DNA from: Drechslerella dactyloides
Taxonomy: Eukaryota > Ascomycota > Orbiliomycetes > Orbiliales > Orbiliaceae
NCBI GenBank assembly: GCA_020064725.1
Contig: JAGTWJ010000003.1
Coordinates: 806,001 to 870,000, forward strand
DNA length: 64,000 nucleotides
Direction of reading: 5' to 3'
Part shown: in pieces, positions 11,968-23,564 of the stretch
Position numbering within the stretch: position 1 is the first letter of the stretch
Layout of the letters: each line of letters starts with the position of its first letter
The notes under the pieces: model-generated
What the model saw: only the letters and a program-made list of their open reading frames with translations
Database searches by the model: none
What the model was told of the DNA's origin: nothing
Translations under genes and position numbers: made by a program

Positions 11968-14900
11968 CGTGAGCTTCGTCTCCCCACAAGCTGCAGCGAA
12001 TCGTCAAATGGAGCCTCTTCACGAATACGAAGACCGAAGAATAGATACACCCGAGCTGCAAGTCAAAAAAAAAGAGGCCAATGGGCGAGGACGGTGGTGG
12101 TGGCAGCTAGCTATCACCGCCAGAAATTTTGTTGTCTCGCAGCGGAGAAAGAGGAGTTGGGAGGTGCTGGTCGAGTGTGTACAGGTGTACAAAGCTCGCA
12201 GCTATATACTTCTACATACATCAGCAGCTGCCTGCCTGCAGGGCTCGTACAGCATGCGAGCACACGCAGCTAGCTAGCTAGCTCGATGGAAAAAAAAAAA
12301 TATTACTGCCGTCACATTCCAATGCCGATAATAGGCCAGCTATTGCAGATAGCTTAGTCTCCGCGGCTGGCGCCAAGAGCTCCACCTGGTCCTGGTCCCG
12401 ACTTTGATAACGCCCACCCAACACACACATCCTCCACGCGTCCCAAATCTCATCCAGCACTCCGAACGGGCATCTTCAAGCCCGGTGGGCACGGCGTGCG
12501 TCTGGTTTCCCATCACGGGCGTCATCCAATTACGCAAGCTGGCGAAACAATGCATCCGACGCGCTTCAGCCGGCATGAATTCGTGCTCTTAACAACCTAC
12601 AGTTAACACTCAATTGGTGAACAAATTTAAAAACAAAAGTCTAATATACATGCAACAATGGAAGCAAAGTTTAATAGCCCCTGTGATGTTTATCAACCGG
12701 TACCTCTGGCCCCGGTTCCTCGATGCCCCTGATGCAATGAATAATGATGATGGAACTCATGATACCTACATCGCACTATGTCACATAAGCATATAACTGG
12801 GTAGATGTAGTAGCTGTAGGTATGAAGATGTATTCTCTAGACTAGCTGTGTATGTTTTATAAGCCCTCACTATTTCCATGTCTTTGCATTGAATTGACTG
12901 TCCGTCTTCAGAACCAGCTGCGGAATCAGATTTGGCGAATCTGTCCGTCACCTCCATGCCTGGTCTAGAAGCCAGACGGGTGTGAGTTCACTAGATTACT
13001 CCATGCCATGAACGGAGACGCCGACTCCGGCTTAACGCCGACCTGGGTCAAGAAAGACATAAGTATCTACAGGGCCTCAGAGGCAGCGCACGACATGTCG
13101 AGGAGAAGAGAAGATATCAACTCCAATCGTCGACTTATTCCTCCTCTGGTTCCGCGTCGGATCGATTTAGGCGTGAGAGCAATTTGTCGGATCCGTGGCA
13201 GCAACCTTGCAAGGGGTGTATGTCCATCTCCTCTTGGGTAGGTGTTTTATATCCAAGTCCTTGTGCCAGTACCCGAAGTTCATATGTCCATCGAACTGCA
13301 GAGCCCCACGTCCTCGTCAGCATTCATTAACAGCAATAGTATCATAAAATGGCATGCATAGGAGCTGCAGCGCAGAGTGGTATATACGTACGACATGCTT
13401 CGAATGACCATGTACGGAAAACGTTTAGATAGCCTAATGGATAGATTAGTTGCGGTATACTCCCAAAGCAGCAAAATGCCACTGCTTCCTGACCAGCAGT
13501 GCACTTGGTTTATTTCAGAAAAAGGTCATCCCAGGTAACCCAGCAGCATACGTATTCCACCCACATTTTAAATAGTCGACTCTCATTACTGTTTGAAGAT
13601 CAGGAACGAAAGGCCAACACCCTCCTGCCTTATCAACGGCACCACCGGCATATCGCTATTTAGTTGGCCGCTTATATTGCGTTAGTATTAGTTGCCTCAT
13701 TAGTTTTCAGAATGGACTTCCCATCAAAATGAAAACGTTGGCGCTTCTTGGCGCATATACTATGGCCTTCTGGGATGCGAGACTTTACAACGCAAGTATG
13801 CTTGCATCGCACCGAGATTTTTATAAGTGCCTTCACAATGACAATGATAAGTCTATTATACCTGGCTCCTATACATACACTCGTAGGTATAAAAGTAAGC
13901 GAGCAGCACTTTGTTTCTACCTCTCAATTCTAAGATGACTGAGTTCTCAGAGAGGGAAGTGTGTATCGCAAAAGTTATAATGGAGTTGTAGTAGAGGATG
14001 TAACAGCAGTACAGATAATGAGGTATTGTCTGTATTGCAGTTGGCGTTGACCGATGAGAAAGAATAGCAGTTCACCATAGTCAACAGGTCTGAGATACGT
14101 AGATTAAGTTCTTCCATACGATCTATGGGGACAAGTTGATAAGTGAACTATTAACTTATTGCTAATATAGTTGTTGCTGGTTCGTCTCGAAACTAGGTTC
14201 TTTATGTTACACCTGGTCCTATCAGCCTATGATAAATAGTAATAGTGACCATTCTAGTCTTGCCTCTCACCTCTGTTGAAATTTGAGAACAAAGATGCAC
14301 CAGTGGTCTTTCTTAATTTACCTTCTTGCCCCCTTAGCAACTATCCACGACCTCATCAATTACCCACATCAATTGACTTCTCTGGTAACGACCAATCACA
14401 GTATTTCTTGTGGCGGATTCGAAGTCACCGACCGAAAAACCGTCACAGATTTAAGGGCAAAGCTACCACAAAAACTTATCAAGCAAAAGAATCATATTTT
14501 TGCGGCGGTCTGGTGGTTGTTCGCCATACAAATGGTTCTGTTCAAGTTACTTTCGAAAGCGTTACGGGTACTTTTAAATGCTTATTTATACGCCATATAA
14601 GTTTACATGATATATTATGCTTGTGAAAATAACCACGTTGTATTTACTAAGCGAAAATTAATAAAAAACCTGGTTACTGGATCCGAATTCTGAAAAACGA
14701 GCACCATTCCAACCGGCATATAAACTCAACGCCAAGACTTACAAAAATAAGCACTCGTTCCAAGCATTCGTATTAACTAAACACAAATAATAAATCTACC
14801 GGATCTAAGCTCTGAAAAACGAGCGGGAGATCCGATTTTAATGTGGTCTTGGCAGAAAGAGAAGAAGAAAGTTAATCGAAAAGAAAGATCGATCCGATCG

Positions 14901-15349
14901 AACAAGCTTCTGATCCGAGGATAGCTTCATATAAGATCCGATTCGATTAGGAAAGTAGTCCAAAAACCACGCCTTCATGATTCCGATCTCTGGGTTTAGC
15001 TTAGAAATGGGAAACGCGTGCATATTATGTCTGCGCAATATTAGTAAATTTATAATACTATACTGGGGAGCACTAAAAAATTCGAGGTGAGGAAAGCGGA
15101 ACATTTCTGATGTCAGATATTTATCTTCACGAAGCCGAATGGGAAACTCATAAGGCTTCATCTGCCGGAATTTCTTGGTGAGCATTGTATTATAAATACA
15201 AAGCATTGCGAGATCGAGATCTGGTTCTCTCATTTCCCAGTATATAAAAAGCCGCAATCCGTATATTTCCATCCTCACAATCAGACTCTTTCCAATAACG
15301 TTACAAGTTTAACTATCTTTAAGAATTATTTCCATCGACATTAAACAAA
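11968..15349. other. Gene-poor pocket upstream of the secreted protein
   Basis: About 3.4 kb without a gene I can support. It starts with the C9-methyltransferase promoter, which has poly-A and AGCT-repeat tracts near 12250-12300. From about 12.6 kb it becomes AT-rich. Open frames at 14276-14626 and 14838-15278 overlap others and look like chance. A diverged tandem repeat near 14.65-14.83 kb is listed separately. Confidence 0.5.
14650..14824. repeat. Diverged tandem duplication, about 122-bp period
   Basis: GGATCCGAATTCTGAAAAACG starts at 14679 and GGATCTAAGCTCTGAAAAACG at 14801, both followed by AGC. The bases before each copy are also alike (an ACTAAGCGAAAATTAATAAA-like and an ACTAAACACAAATAATAAAT-like run). 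The two copies differ mostly at scattered sites, so the duplication looks old. Confidence 0.6.
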
Positions 15350-15884
15350 ATGGTCAAATTCACCATTCCTCTCTTCCTCGCAGCCGCGACACTCGCAGCA
15401 GCTATGCCGACAGCTGATAGCATCTTCAAACGGGAAGCCGACTGCCGAGACGATTTGCGCCCAGACACGCTCGCTCGAGTACGTACCCAAATCTGCTTGA
15501 TCAATTTTGGGCTTTAGGGATTATAATTAACAGTATATCGTTAGACCAATGAAGCCGTCGAATGCATCAATTACCTCGCTTCTCTTGGAGATCAGGCTTG
15601 TGTTGCTACTGTCTCAGGCCAGTCCTTCTGCAGACGCGGCGAGACCCAAATCACAGGAATAAGCAGACTTGATAGGGGACGGAATACACAGTCTACCTGG
15701 TAAATACTATTCAAGTAGAACTCCCAGGAAAATGATCGGTACTAACAATTTTAATAGCCGAGATGTGGCTCGCGGAGCTGGGCAAATCCTGGATCGTTGT
15801 AGCAGAGGCGATGGCACCGTTAGAGGCGCTAACCCAGCCTGGGGCAACGGCAACCTGCTAGTCGATATTCGACGCAATCCATAG
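15350..15884 (+). CDS. Small secreted cysteine-rich protein
   Basis: Three exons (15350-15478, 15545-15699, 15758-15884) encode 136 residues. The N-terminus MVKFTIPLFLAAATLAAA is a clear signal peptide, followed by a short propeptide ending in a Kex2-type Lys-Arg (IFKR|EADC). The mature part has six cysteines (in DCRDD, VECIN, QACVA, SFCRR, STCRD and DRCSR), enough for three disulfides. The C-terminal half has a repeated-looking, Gly/Arg/Asn-rich stretch ending GNGNLLVDIRRNP. Secreted proteins of this size and layout are common among fungal effectors and antimicrobial-like proteins, but I do not recognise a named family. Both introns are 58-66 nt and the junctions complete codons. It lies in an AT-rich pocket away from housekeeping genes. 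Its promoter has a TATAAAAAG-like box near 15243-15250. Confidence 0.85.
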
Positions 15885-17019
15885 ATACATATATATGCCA
15901 GTAGATTTTTGGCGTCAGGGTGATATGGACTTGAGGGATTATGCCCGACCGAAAGAAGGAACTTCATTAGGAAAAAAGCAGGTTGCCAAATATAGGGTAA
16001 GTTAATTACAAGATACTTAGCCAGATATAAAGCAATTTGTATCAAGTAGCTAGTATAGATAGTCAGGCATAAAATAATTAACTAGATATAAAACATCTAA
16101 TATAGACCAATAAGATACAAAGTAACTACCATGATCTATAAGCGAGTGGCCAGCATAAGCAAGAGGCCAGTTTTTCACGTCACTCCAACTGTTACACTTT
16201 GAACCAGACCTATGTACCTAATACAAATGCGTAGCGACTAAGACGTAACTCTCTATCTAAGATACCTGGGTTCTCAGGACTGGAAGTGTCACGACCTACC
16301 GCCTTGATAGCACAATCACCTATACCTTGATCTACGCTGCGCTGTTCTCAGTTCTGCTCTACCTCGCTTGCTGCACAGCACCAAGCGTGTCCTGACCAGC
16401 TTGTTCTAAGAACCCTGTATTACGACACCAGGTATCACGTAACATGCTCGCATGCGAACAAGCGAACAAGCGAGCACTATCATTCTCATGTATATAAGAC
16501 TATCATTAGGACTGATGAAGTGTTCGTATCTTCATCGGTCAACTCAAATACAATTGAGTATCTCAAATACAATTCAGTACTCTAGTTATTCACACTACTT
16601 GATTGTTATTACACATTCTGTGAGACTATCTTTGATATCTCGCAATACATACATACTTCCAGTTCGGATGACCCGGGTATCTTAGATGGAGAGTTTTACG
16701 TCTGAGCGGCTACGTAATTGTGTTAGGTACTTAGACCTAGTGCATGCAAAGTGTAACAGACTCGGATATAAACATGAGTAAACATATATATCTCTATAGC
16801 TGGAGTAGGAAGGCCTACGGATCTTAGCAACAGTCTCAAGGGGAGGGAGTTTCTGAAAGGGGAGACATTTCAAGGAAAGTTGTATCTTGTTCCTGCTGCA
16901 CTAATTGATCTTCTTTTTTAAAACGGACTATTTCCTTACCAGCCGGCGTCTCCGGCTCTCCCTGAACCGACTTACTCCTCGACCTAGTTATCATTTATTA
17001 TAAATATGATCCCACGGAT
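15885..17019. other. AT-rich intergenic stretch
   Basis: No gene is recognised. Short direct repeats built on AACTAGATATAAA and GCGAACAAGCGA occur near 16020-16100 and 16450-16475, and repeated AAATACAATT(G/C)AGTA units lie near 16546-16580. This may be decayed repeat DNA. Confidence 0.45.
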
Positions 17020-18334
17020 CACGGATCCCTTCTTCCTCCTCCGTCAAGTGAATTTCTTCCTGAATGTCCTCCCGGTCGTAATTGATCCAGGTGGTATGTT
17101 GGGATTTTGGTGGCTGTTAAGTGGTAGCGTAGAGGTACAAGGGGGATGGCTTCGGAGAGATTTTTAACCAACGATACCGGATGGTTTGCGGGTATATAGC
17201 TAGGTTGAAGACCTTGAATCACGGAGATAATCTAGAATAATCCTTCGAAAGTAAGAAAAGTGGTTAGAAGGTATATCATTACCGCATCCCACCCGAATAT
17301 TCCATACTTCTTAATGCCATAAAGAATGGATATGAAGAGGTGGCGATAGTTACCAGAAAGAGAAGCGCTCTCACTGTGCCGCACTAGGTGTCATGAGAAC
17401 AAAGGATCCAGGGTATCCCGTATGTCCTCGATCTTGCCATGGCACAGTCAACTAACAAAGTGGGGATTCTTCCGTGGTTTCGTTGAGGAGTTCTATAGAG
17501 GTATCGAATCCATTCGGTAGCGCGTTTCCGTAGATGTGCTACTTGTCTCAATGGAATCGGTGAATCCGCCACGGCTCCCCCAAGCAATTGAACAGTGCGA
17601 GGGAGCTTGGGCTCTATCGAATCATGGAAGAGACGGTCCATTGACCCTTACGGGGTTTCCAGGTTGTGATGTATGTATGGGAGCTCTCATGGACAGCGCT
17701 GGTGGTACTTTGGACATTGAACGGGCTCGAGTGTTGGAATCATCGCCTTTCTGTCGACAGCGATGATATTGAGCGACGGATTTTGGAAGACCTGTCATGC
17801 TTTGCGTTTTGTTATACCAGCTCAAGATTAGGATGATATCATCGACAACGAAGAAGCTTCTTCGTTGCGTCGCGATGTTGACTTTCAGCTAGCTGGTAAC
17901 TTCTATACCATGTATCGAGTCCTTCTCGGCCCATGAATCGACATTCTCTATATTATAATCTGAATGAGTGTTGGAAATGTTGATTGGCGCATGTGCGAGC
18001 TCACTTACCAGGATCCGATGGGTCGACCAGCGGTATCAGGTACACGTCCTTGAAAAAAACTCGGACTCGGCCGAGGACTGCATGTTCCATATTGGCAGCG
18101 ACTTCATCCCTGATTTCTTGCTGTTTGCCAATCGGCCACGGATGTTATGAGGATAATGCTCCGAAATCCAAACCCGCTATTCTCAATAAGAATGCCTTTG
18201 GAGAGTGATTCTTGCCAAATCTTGGTAAGTTTGCCAATGTGGTCATCGTCAATGTTGGTCAGGGTGACGAGACAATCGAGTGGAGTGAGGTGTGAGGAAG
18301 ATGGAGGAGGGAGGAAGGATGAGGACGCAAGCAT
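17020..18334 (-). pseudogene. Decayed minus-strand gene, family unknown
   Basis: A TATA box (GTATATAAAG) lies about 15 bases before an ATG at 18334 on the minus strand. The frame reads about 60 residues (containing LDCLVTLTNIDDDHIGKLTK), then hits a disruption near 18165. A second frame then resumes as KQQEIRDEVAANMEHAVLG... and ends at a perfect donor (GTAAGT) near 18010. Further down, coding-like fragments in shifting frames continue to about 17020, broken by stops. The pattern fits a gene disabled by frameshifts. A missed intron could explain one break but not all. I do not recognise the protein. Confidence 0.45.
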
Positions 18335-19346
18335 TGACGCGCCTCGTCTTTATATACCTTTTCCGTTCGAGAGCCTGCCGCAAAATTGGGTGCAATCAAT
18401 TATGAACGAATTACGAATTATATATTTTTTTTCTATGAAATTCTGTGTCTTGCATATCAGACACTATATTTTATAGCACATTGTTGTAAAATCGAAGTAT
18501 AATTATATCAGAAGCAATTACTTAAGTAATTATAAAATAGTTAAGTAGATACATGTACTAGAGCAATTGATGGATCTACGATCGACATGCAACTGGGCGT
18601 GTAGGTAAATGCGGCATATATATAGTACTAGTAGCTGGTGCTGCGGCGCTGGAAGCATTCCGCAAGCCAATCGGCAGCTGCAGATGCACCAGAGCAAGCT
18701 TGCATCAAGCTTCTCTTCCGAGAGCTAAATCCGTACAGCTATACGTGGCGGATACGCGTCATACCATCACATAGTATACCATTCTGCAACTATAGTATAC
18801 GCCCAATTGGTTCTACATACCCGATCGATCGATATATCTCGAGCTTCCCAAGTACTGGGACAAGAATATATATCACCATCCAATGTGTTGATACGGCGAG
18901 TAAGCTATATGTTTAAACTATCAATTGACAGACGTAACCTTCAGCGTCTATATCCACTGCGGTGGGTACCGTGTAGATTGGATGACGGAGCTGTGCTTCT
19001 CAACAGACGGTTTATAGATCTATAGGCCTACTAGTTGCATGCATGCAAGTCGAATCAATGGAGAATATGTAGTATTATGCATCAAGCGCCCCGGTATGCT
19101 ATAGTACCTACTATCTATGCATCGCCATCGTACAGAAATCGAACGCGCCACGCACACCGAATCACCCTGCAGCTTAACAAAGCCACAGCAGCTATCATAC
19201 ACCCCCATCCAAGTAAGAAAAGAAAGAAAGAAAAGACCGACGGGTGCCCTGCATGAATCGCACCCCATATAATACAATGAATACAATCAAAGTGAACGTG
19301 TCGCCGACGACCGTCCACCATGCCAGGTATTCGCAAAGTGAAGAAC
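18335..19346. other. Intergenic, no gene seen
   Basis: This AT-rich stretch lies between the decayed gene and the exonuclease gene. It has short palindromes rich in GATC and CTAG, and an A/G tract near 19217-19235. No coding frame is convincing. Confidence 0.5.
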
Positions 19347-22145
19347 CTAGCTGCCGCCGTCACCGTCCACCTTCCGCCTTCTACGCGGCACGAATACCTT
19401 CCGCTCCCGCTTCACCGGCGGCGGCTCGAGTAGATCTTCGTCGTCGACCTCCGCCCCGTCCGTCAGCCGTACGCTCGCCTCGCCGCTCAGCCCGCCGACG
19501 GCGTCCGCCAGCTCGCCGGAGACGCCAAACTTCATCGTCCGCGTCGTCACGCGAGTGCCGGACGCGTGCTCGTGTCGTGCGGGCTTTGTTGTGGGGGCTT
19601 TGCTCTGCCAGATGGACTTTGTGCTCGACCCCCATCTTTCGAAGCCCGGAATTTTCACTATTTTGGCGGCGGGTGCGCCGGACTCGGAGCCCCATCTTAT
19701 GCGTGGGGCTGCAGGGCGGGGCGAGGCGTGCATTGCCAACGGCTCGTCCTCGCCGAGTTCGTTCGCGCTCTGGCTGTCGCGGTCCGGCAGCCTGTTCTTG
19801 AACGATTGCCGCCTGTGGCGGTTGGACGTAGGGAGGATGAGCTCGGGCTCCGACTCCGCTCTGACGAAGGCTGGCGTGGCAGGGGCGACGCGGCGTATCT
19901 TAAGCTTGGAGACATCGGCCCTGACTCGCGCCGGCGGGTCGTTCTTCTCCGTCTCGGGGTTTTGGGTCCCGTAGAATCGAATGTCGGGTAGCACTTCCTC
20001 CAGCTCCGCTTCCTCGAACACCACCGGCTTCTTCTTCTGCTTCGCTATCGCTTCATTCATCTCCTTCCTCAGGTCGTAGTATCGTCTGATGCCCTGTTTT
20101 GGGGCCGTCTCGAACACGTAGTGCAGCCGCCGCGGGTCGTACGGCAGTTTCTCCGCATGGACGGCCTCGAGGATCTTTTGGGCGACGTAGGGCTCTGTCA
20201 GCGGCGGATTCCGACACTTGGACGCCACTTCCTCGATTTCCAAATCTTGGTTGTGCCACATGGTGTAGCAGCGGAGGTCCGCGACGGTGGCCTTCAGAAC
20301 CTCGCCGGGGACCGTCTTCGCGTACGCCTTGACCCACTCATACGCCTCTTCGAGGTCCGGGTTCAGATCCTTCTTGGGCACGCGGATGACCGTCTTTTTC
20401 TTGGGTGTGTCGTCGCTGGCCTCCGCGGCCTGTTTGGCGGCCTTTTTGTGCCACGCCTCCACGACTTCCTCGTGGACCATCGAGTAGGACGGCGGCAGGG
20501 CGGGCCGGGGATCCAGCGATCGACGGATCTTTTCCATCTCGTCGAACACTCGAAAGCTGGCGTACGCGTCGTCCGCGGCGTATTTCCGCTGGTTGACGTT
20601 CAAGACACCCGACCAGTCGCTGGTGCGCACATCGCCCTTGTACAGCGGGAAGCCGAGGTGGTGTTGACACAGGCTGGCCAGACTCGCGGGGAGCTTTTGG
20701 CCTTCCTCGAGGATGCTCTTCTGCGCGGCGAAGAGCAGGCTGTGGAACTCGGCGAGTTCGAGAGCGCCGGCGGGCGAGATGTTGATGACCGTAGCCAGCC
20801 GTTGCATATCGACTGCGAGCGTGAGTTAGCAGCATATAGAGTTGGGTGATACGTCTTGACGAGCTTACATCGGACCGATACACCGGTTTTGAGGACCTCG
20901 GGGTCCTCCACTATCTTCTTGAACGTCGGCGACAGCCAGGACTCTAGTAATCACAGGTTAGCTAGCTAATCTATCGCAGGGGTGCTAAGATTGAACGTAC
21001 TGGTGTTGGCGGGGTACTTGGCCAGATGGAAGATGGCGACCTGATCCGCAGACGCGACTTGAATAACCGAGCAAGAGTATCTAATCCTAGCATTAGTCCA
21101 AGAGGGCCTCGCCAGCCCAAAGACAGTCCACGGCTCACCGTATATCCTTATCATTCTCCGGCGGACGCAGCAGCTTCCGCGGGTGCCACTCCATATCGAA
21201 CCCGATCACCTTCTCGCCCTCGAACAGCTTCATCACGGTCTCCATCTTGTCCACGTCGGTGACATAGTGCACTTCGGGCTTCTCCCCGTCGGCGTTGCGG
21301 TAGTTCTCGACGCCGAACAGCTTGACGCCGAGCGTCTCCTGTTCCTCCAGCACCTCCTGGCCGACCTGGAAGGCGGGAGGGACGTATTCATCCGTCTCGT
21401 CGGTGTAGACGATCGGTTTCTTCTTCCACAGGATGATCTCCTCGCCTTCCGGCGTGCTGACGCGTTCGATGTCGGCCGCGGGGGTCTCGGCGGCCTCGCC
21501 TTGGAGGAGCTCGTCGTCGAGGGCTAGGGCTGACTGCTCGTCCTGCTCTTCGAGCTCGCGCTCGACGTCGAACTCGTCTTCCAGCGCGGCGTAGAGAGCT
21601 GTGGTGTCGTTGAGGGGGCTGAATTCGTCGGGCAAGGCAGCCCGTTCGGGATCCTTGAGACCGGACGGCCTGTCCTTGCCGTCCGTGGGGTACGGCTTCT
21701 CCTTGCCGTCGGACGTGAGGTTCAGCAGGTCGGCCCAGTTCGACGGGCGTTTGGCGATGTGGCGGTGTATCCGGGGTTTGGTCCGAGACGCGGGCTCGGA
21801 GAAGGCGGCGGCGGGGCTGCTCGTCGCGAACCCTCTGGAGGAGGGAGGGGTCCACGGGGAGGTCGGAGAGGGCGCGAAGACGATGCCGCGCGAGGGGTCC
21901 CAGACGCGACTGCCGCTGGCGGGCGTGTTGGGGGTCTTGGGCAGCGGGACGCCGGCGGCCTGCGTGGCGGGGCTGGAGGGGTTCATTCTGGCCGGATTCG
22001 AATGCAGATGATGAGGCGGGAGGGCGGGGAAGTCGTCGTCCATGGCGGTGAAGGTGTACGAGTGGGAGGAGGAGCAGCGGGCGGCGGGGCGGGGCACGGC
22101 GGTCGATGCGGCGCGGACCTGGAGGCAGCGGATGCGCCGGCTCAT
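19347..22145 (-). CDS. DEDDy-type 3'-5' exonuclease domain protein
   Basis: Four exons (22145-21139, 21080-21001, 20943-20869, 20812-19347) encode 875 residues. The N-terminus MSRRIRCLQVRAAS is Arg-rich without acidic residues, so a mitochondrial presequence is possible. A long disordered region follows. The exonuclease domain carries motif I in VIGFDMEWHP (Asp317, Glu319), a motif II Asp near 389 (FDMQRL), and motif III YAADD (Tyr465, Asp469). These are the metal ligands and tyrosine of the DEDDy class (WRN exonuclease, EXD2, Rrp6-like). The ~400 residues after the domain are charged and low in complexity and end in a basic cluster (KRERKVFVPRRRRK), which could bind nucleic acid or act as an NLS. 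The substrate is unknown. The frame is open 19 codons above this ATG, but without another ATG. Confidence 0.88.
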
Positions 22146-22644
22146 GGCTGCCAATTTATAAACGAGCGAGCGCAGCGCACCGCCCTCCGACGGTGATGCC
22201 AACTAGACCAGTGATTCTGACTAGGACGGCGATAATAGCGGTGAGTGAGAACGGCACGAGCCCGGCCGGCTGGGATCGAATCGCACGTCTGGAAGCAGGA
22301 TAGCGGATCGCTCGCGTGGCCGGACGCAGGACGCAGGCGGCTGGCCGTCAGCCAGTCGAGCGGCAGTACCGCAGTCCTGCAGGCGTCGCCCCACAGCGCA
22401 GCTCGGGCGGCCAATGGGCGGGCGACAGGCCTGCGACAGGCCAGCGGTAGGCGCCGGACTGGTGATGGTGAAGCGGGGCGGTGAGGGCGGAGACGCTGGT
22501 GCGGTGCTCCTTCCGGCGGGCTGGTGGCGGAGGTTGAGTTTTTAATTTTGGCGGGCCCGCGCACCGCCTATCGTTGGCCTCCGTCCCTGCCACACCGTGC
22601 ACCATCGCTCCACATCACCACTCCCCGCCGTCGCGCTCTCCACC
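22146..22644. promoter_or_regulatory. Bidirectional promoter, exonuclease / LSM5
   Basis: This 499-bp GC-rich gap separates two divergent start codons. It has no obvious TATA box in either direction, and contains repeated CAGGC/GGCGG stretches around 22320-22450. The open frames here are by-products of base composition. Confidence 0.55.
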
Positions 22645-23259
22645 ATGGCGTCCCAGATCCTGCCCCTAGGTACGCTTGATGCCCTCTTCGTCTCCCGCTT
22701 GCCGCCGGGGCCCCGGCTGATCCAATTTCGCCATCGCGCGCCGCTCTAGAACTCGTCGACAAGTGCGTTGGCTCCAAGATATGGGTGGTCATGAAGGGCG
22801 AGAAGGGTACCTCTCCCCCTCTCTTCGTTCTCTCGAGCTCTCAACTAACTGGGTGGCATCTTGCAGAATTCAGCGGCACGCTGGTCGGCTTTGACGACTA
22901 CGTCAGTACGTTCGGGACAGCTTCTCTCCTGTCGTATTCATACATCTCCGCTAACTGACTCCACAGACATGGTCCTGGAGGACGTCACGGAATAGTATGC
23001 ACCTCACATATGATACGCACCACCACGTACGGCCAGGGTCTAACGTTATACGTTTTATAGCGACGGCTCCGGCGAGCAGGTCAAGCTGAAGAAGATACTC
23101 CTGAACGGGAACAACATCTGCATGGTATGTGTCATGTTCGCTCCACCCATCCTACCCGCCCGCCAGCCCCTCGGAACCATCTTAACACCCATTACCAAAT
23201 GCTGACCAACCGACCCGTACCAGTTGATACCCGGCGGCTTTGGAGAGGAGAACTCGTGA
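22645..23259 (+). CDS. LSM5: U6 snRNA-associated Sm-like protein LSm5
   Basis: Six tiny exons (22645-22669, 22750-22806, 22867-22905, 22967-22994, 23061-23124, 23224-23259) give 82 residues. The protein is almost a consensus LSm5: SQILPLELVDKCVGSKIWVV, EFSGTLVGFDDYVNMVLEDV (Sm1 motif) and KILLNGNNICMLIPGG (Sm2 motif). All five junctions complete codons exactly. LSm5 is one subunit of the heptameric LSm2-8 ring that binds the 3' end of U6 snRNA in the nucleus, and of the cytoplasmic LSm1-7 ring that acts in mRNA decapping. Five introns in 249 coding bases is dense even for a filamentous fungus. Confidence 0.97.
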
Positions 23260-23564
23260 TATGATATCGGTCCCAACCGAGTGGATTCACCCACACTATT
23301 CTCGCACACCACCGAATACGCTTGTATATACAATACAATAGATACAGCCCGCCCCGGCCATTTGCCGTGCCGTACATCTACGAACGAACGATGCTACTGG
23401 TCCATTCTGCTCGTCCGATATAGTCCAATAGACCGCCACGCCCTGTTTCATACCCCCTATACCACCCTCCCACCCCACCGGATAGACGGACAGGGGTACG
23501 AGATGGTGTCCCGCCTGTGTCTCATCGTGCGCGTTTTTTATTTTATTCCAATCCAGTCGGTTTA

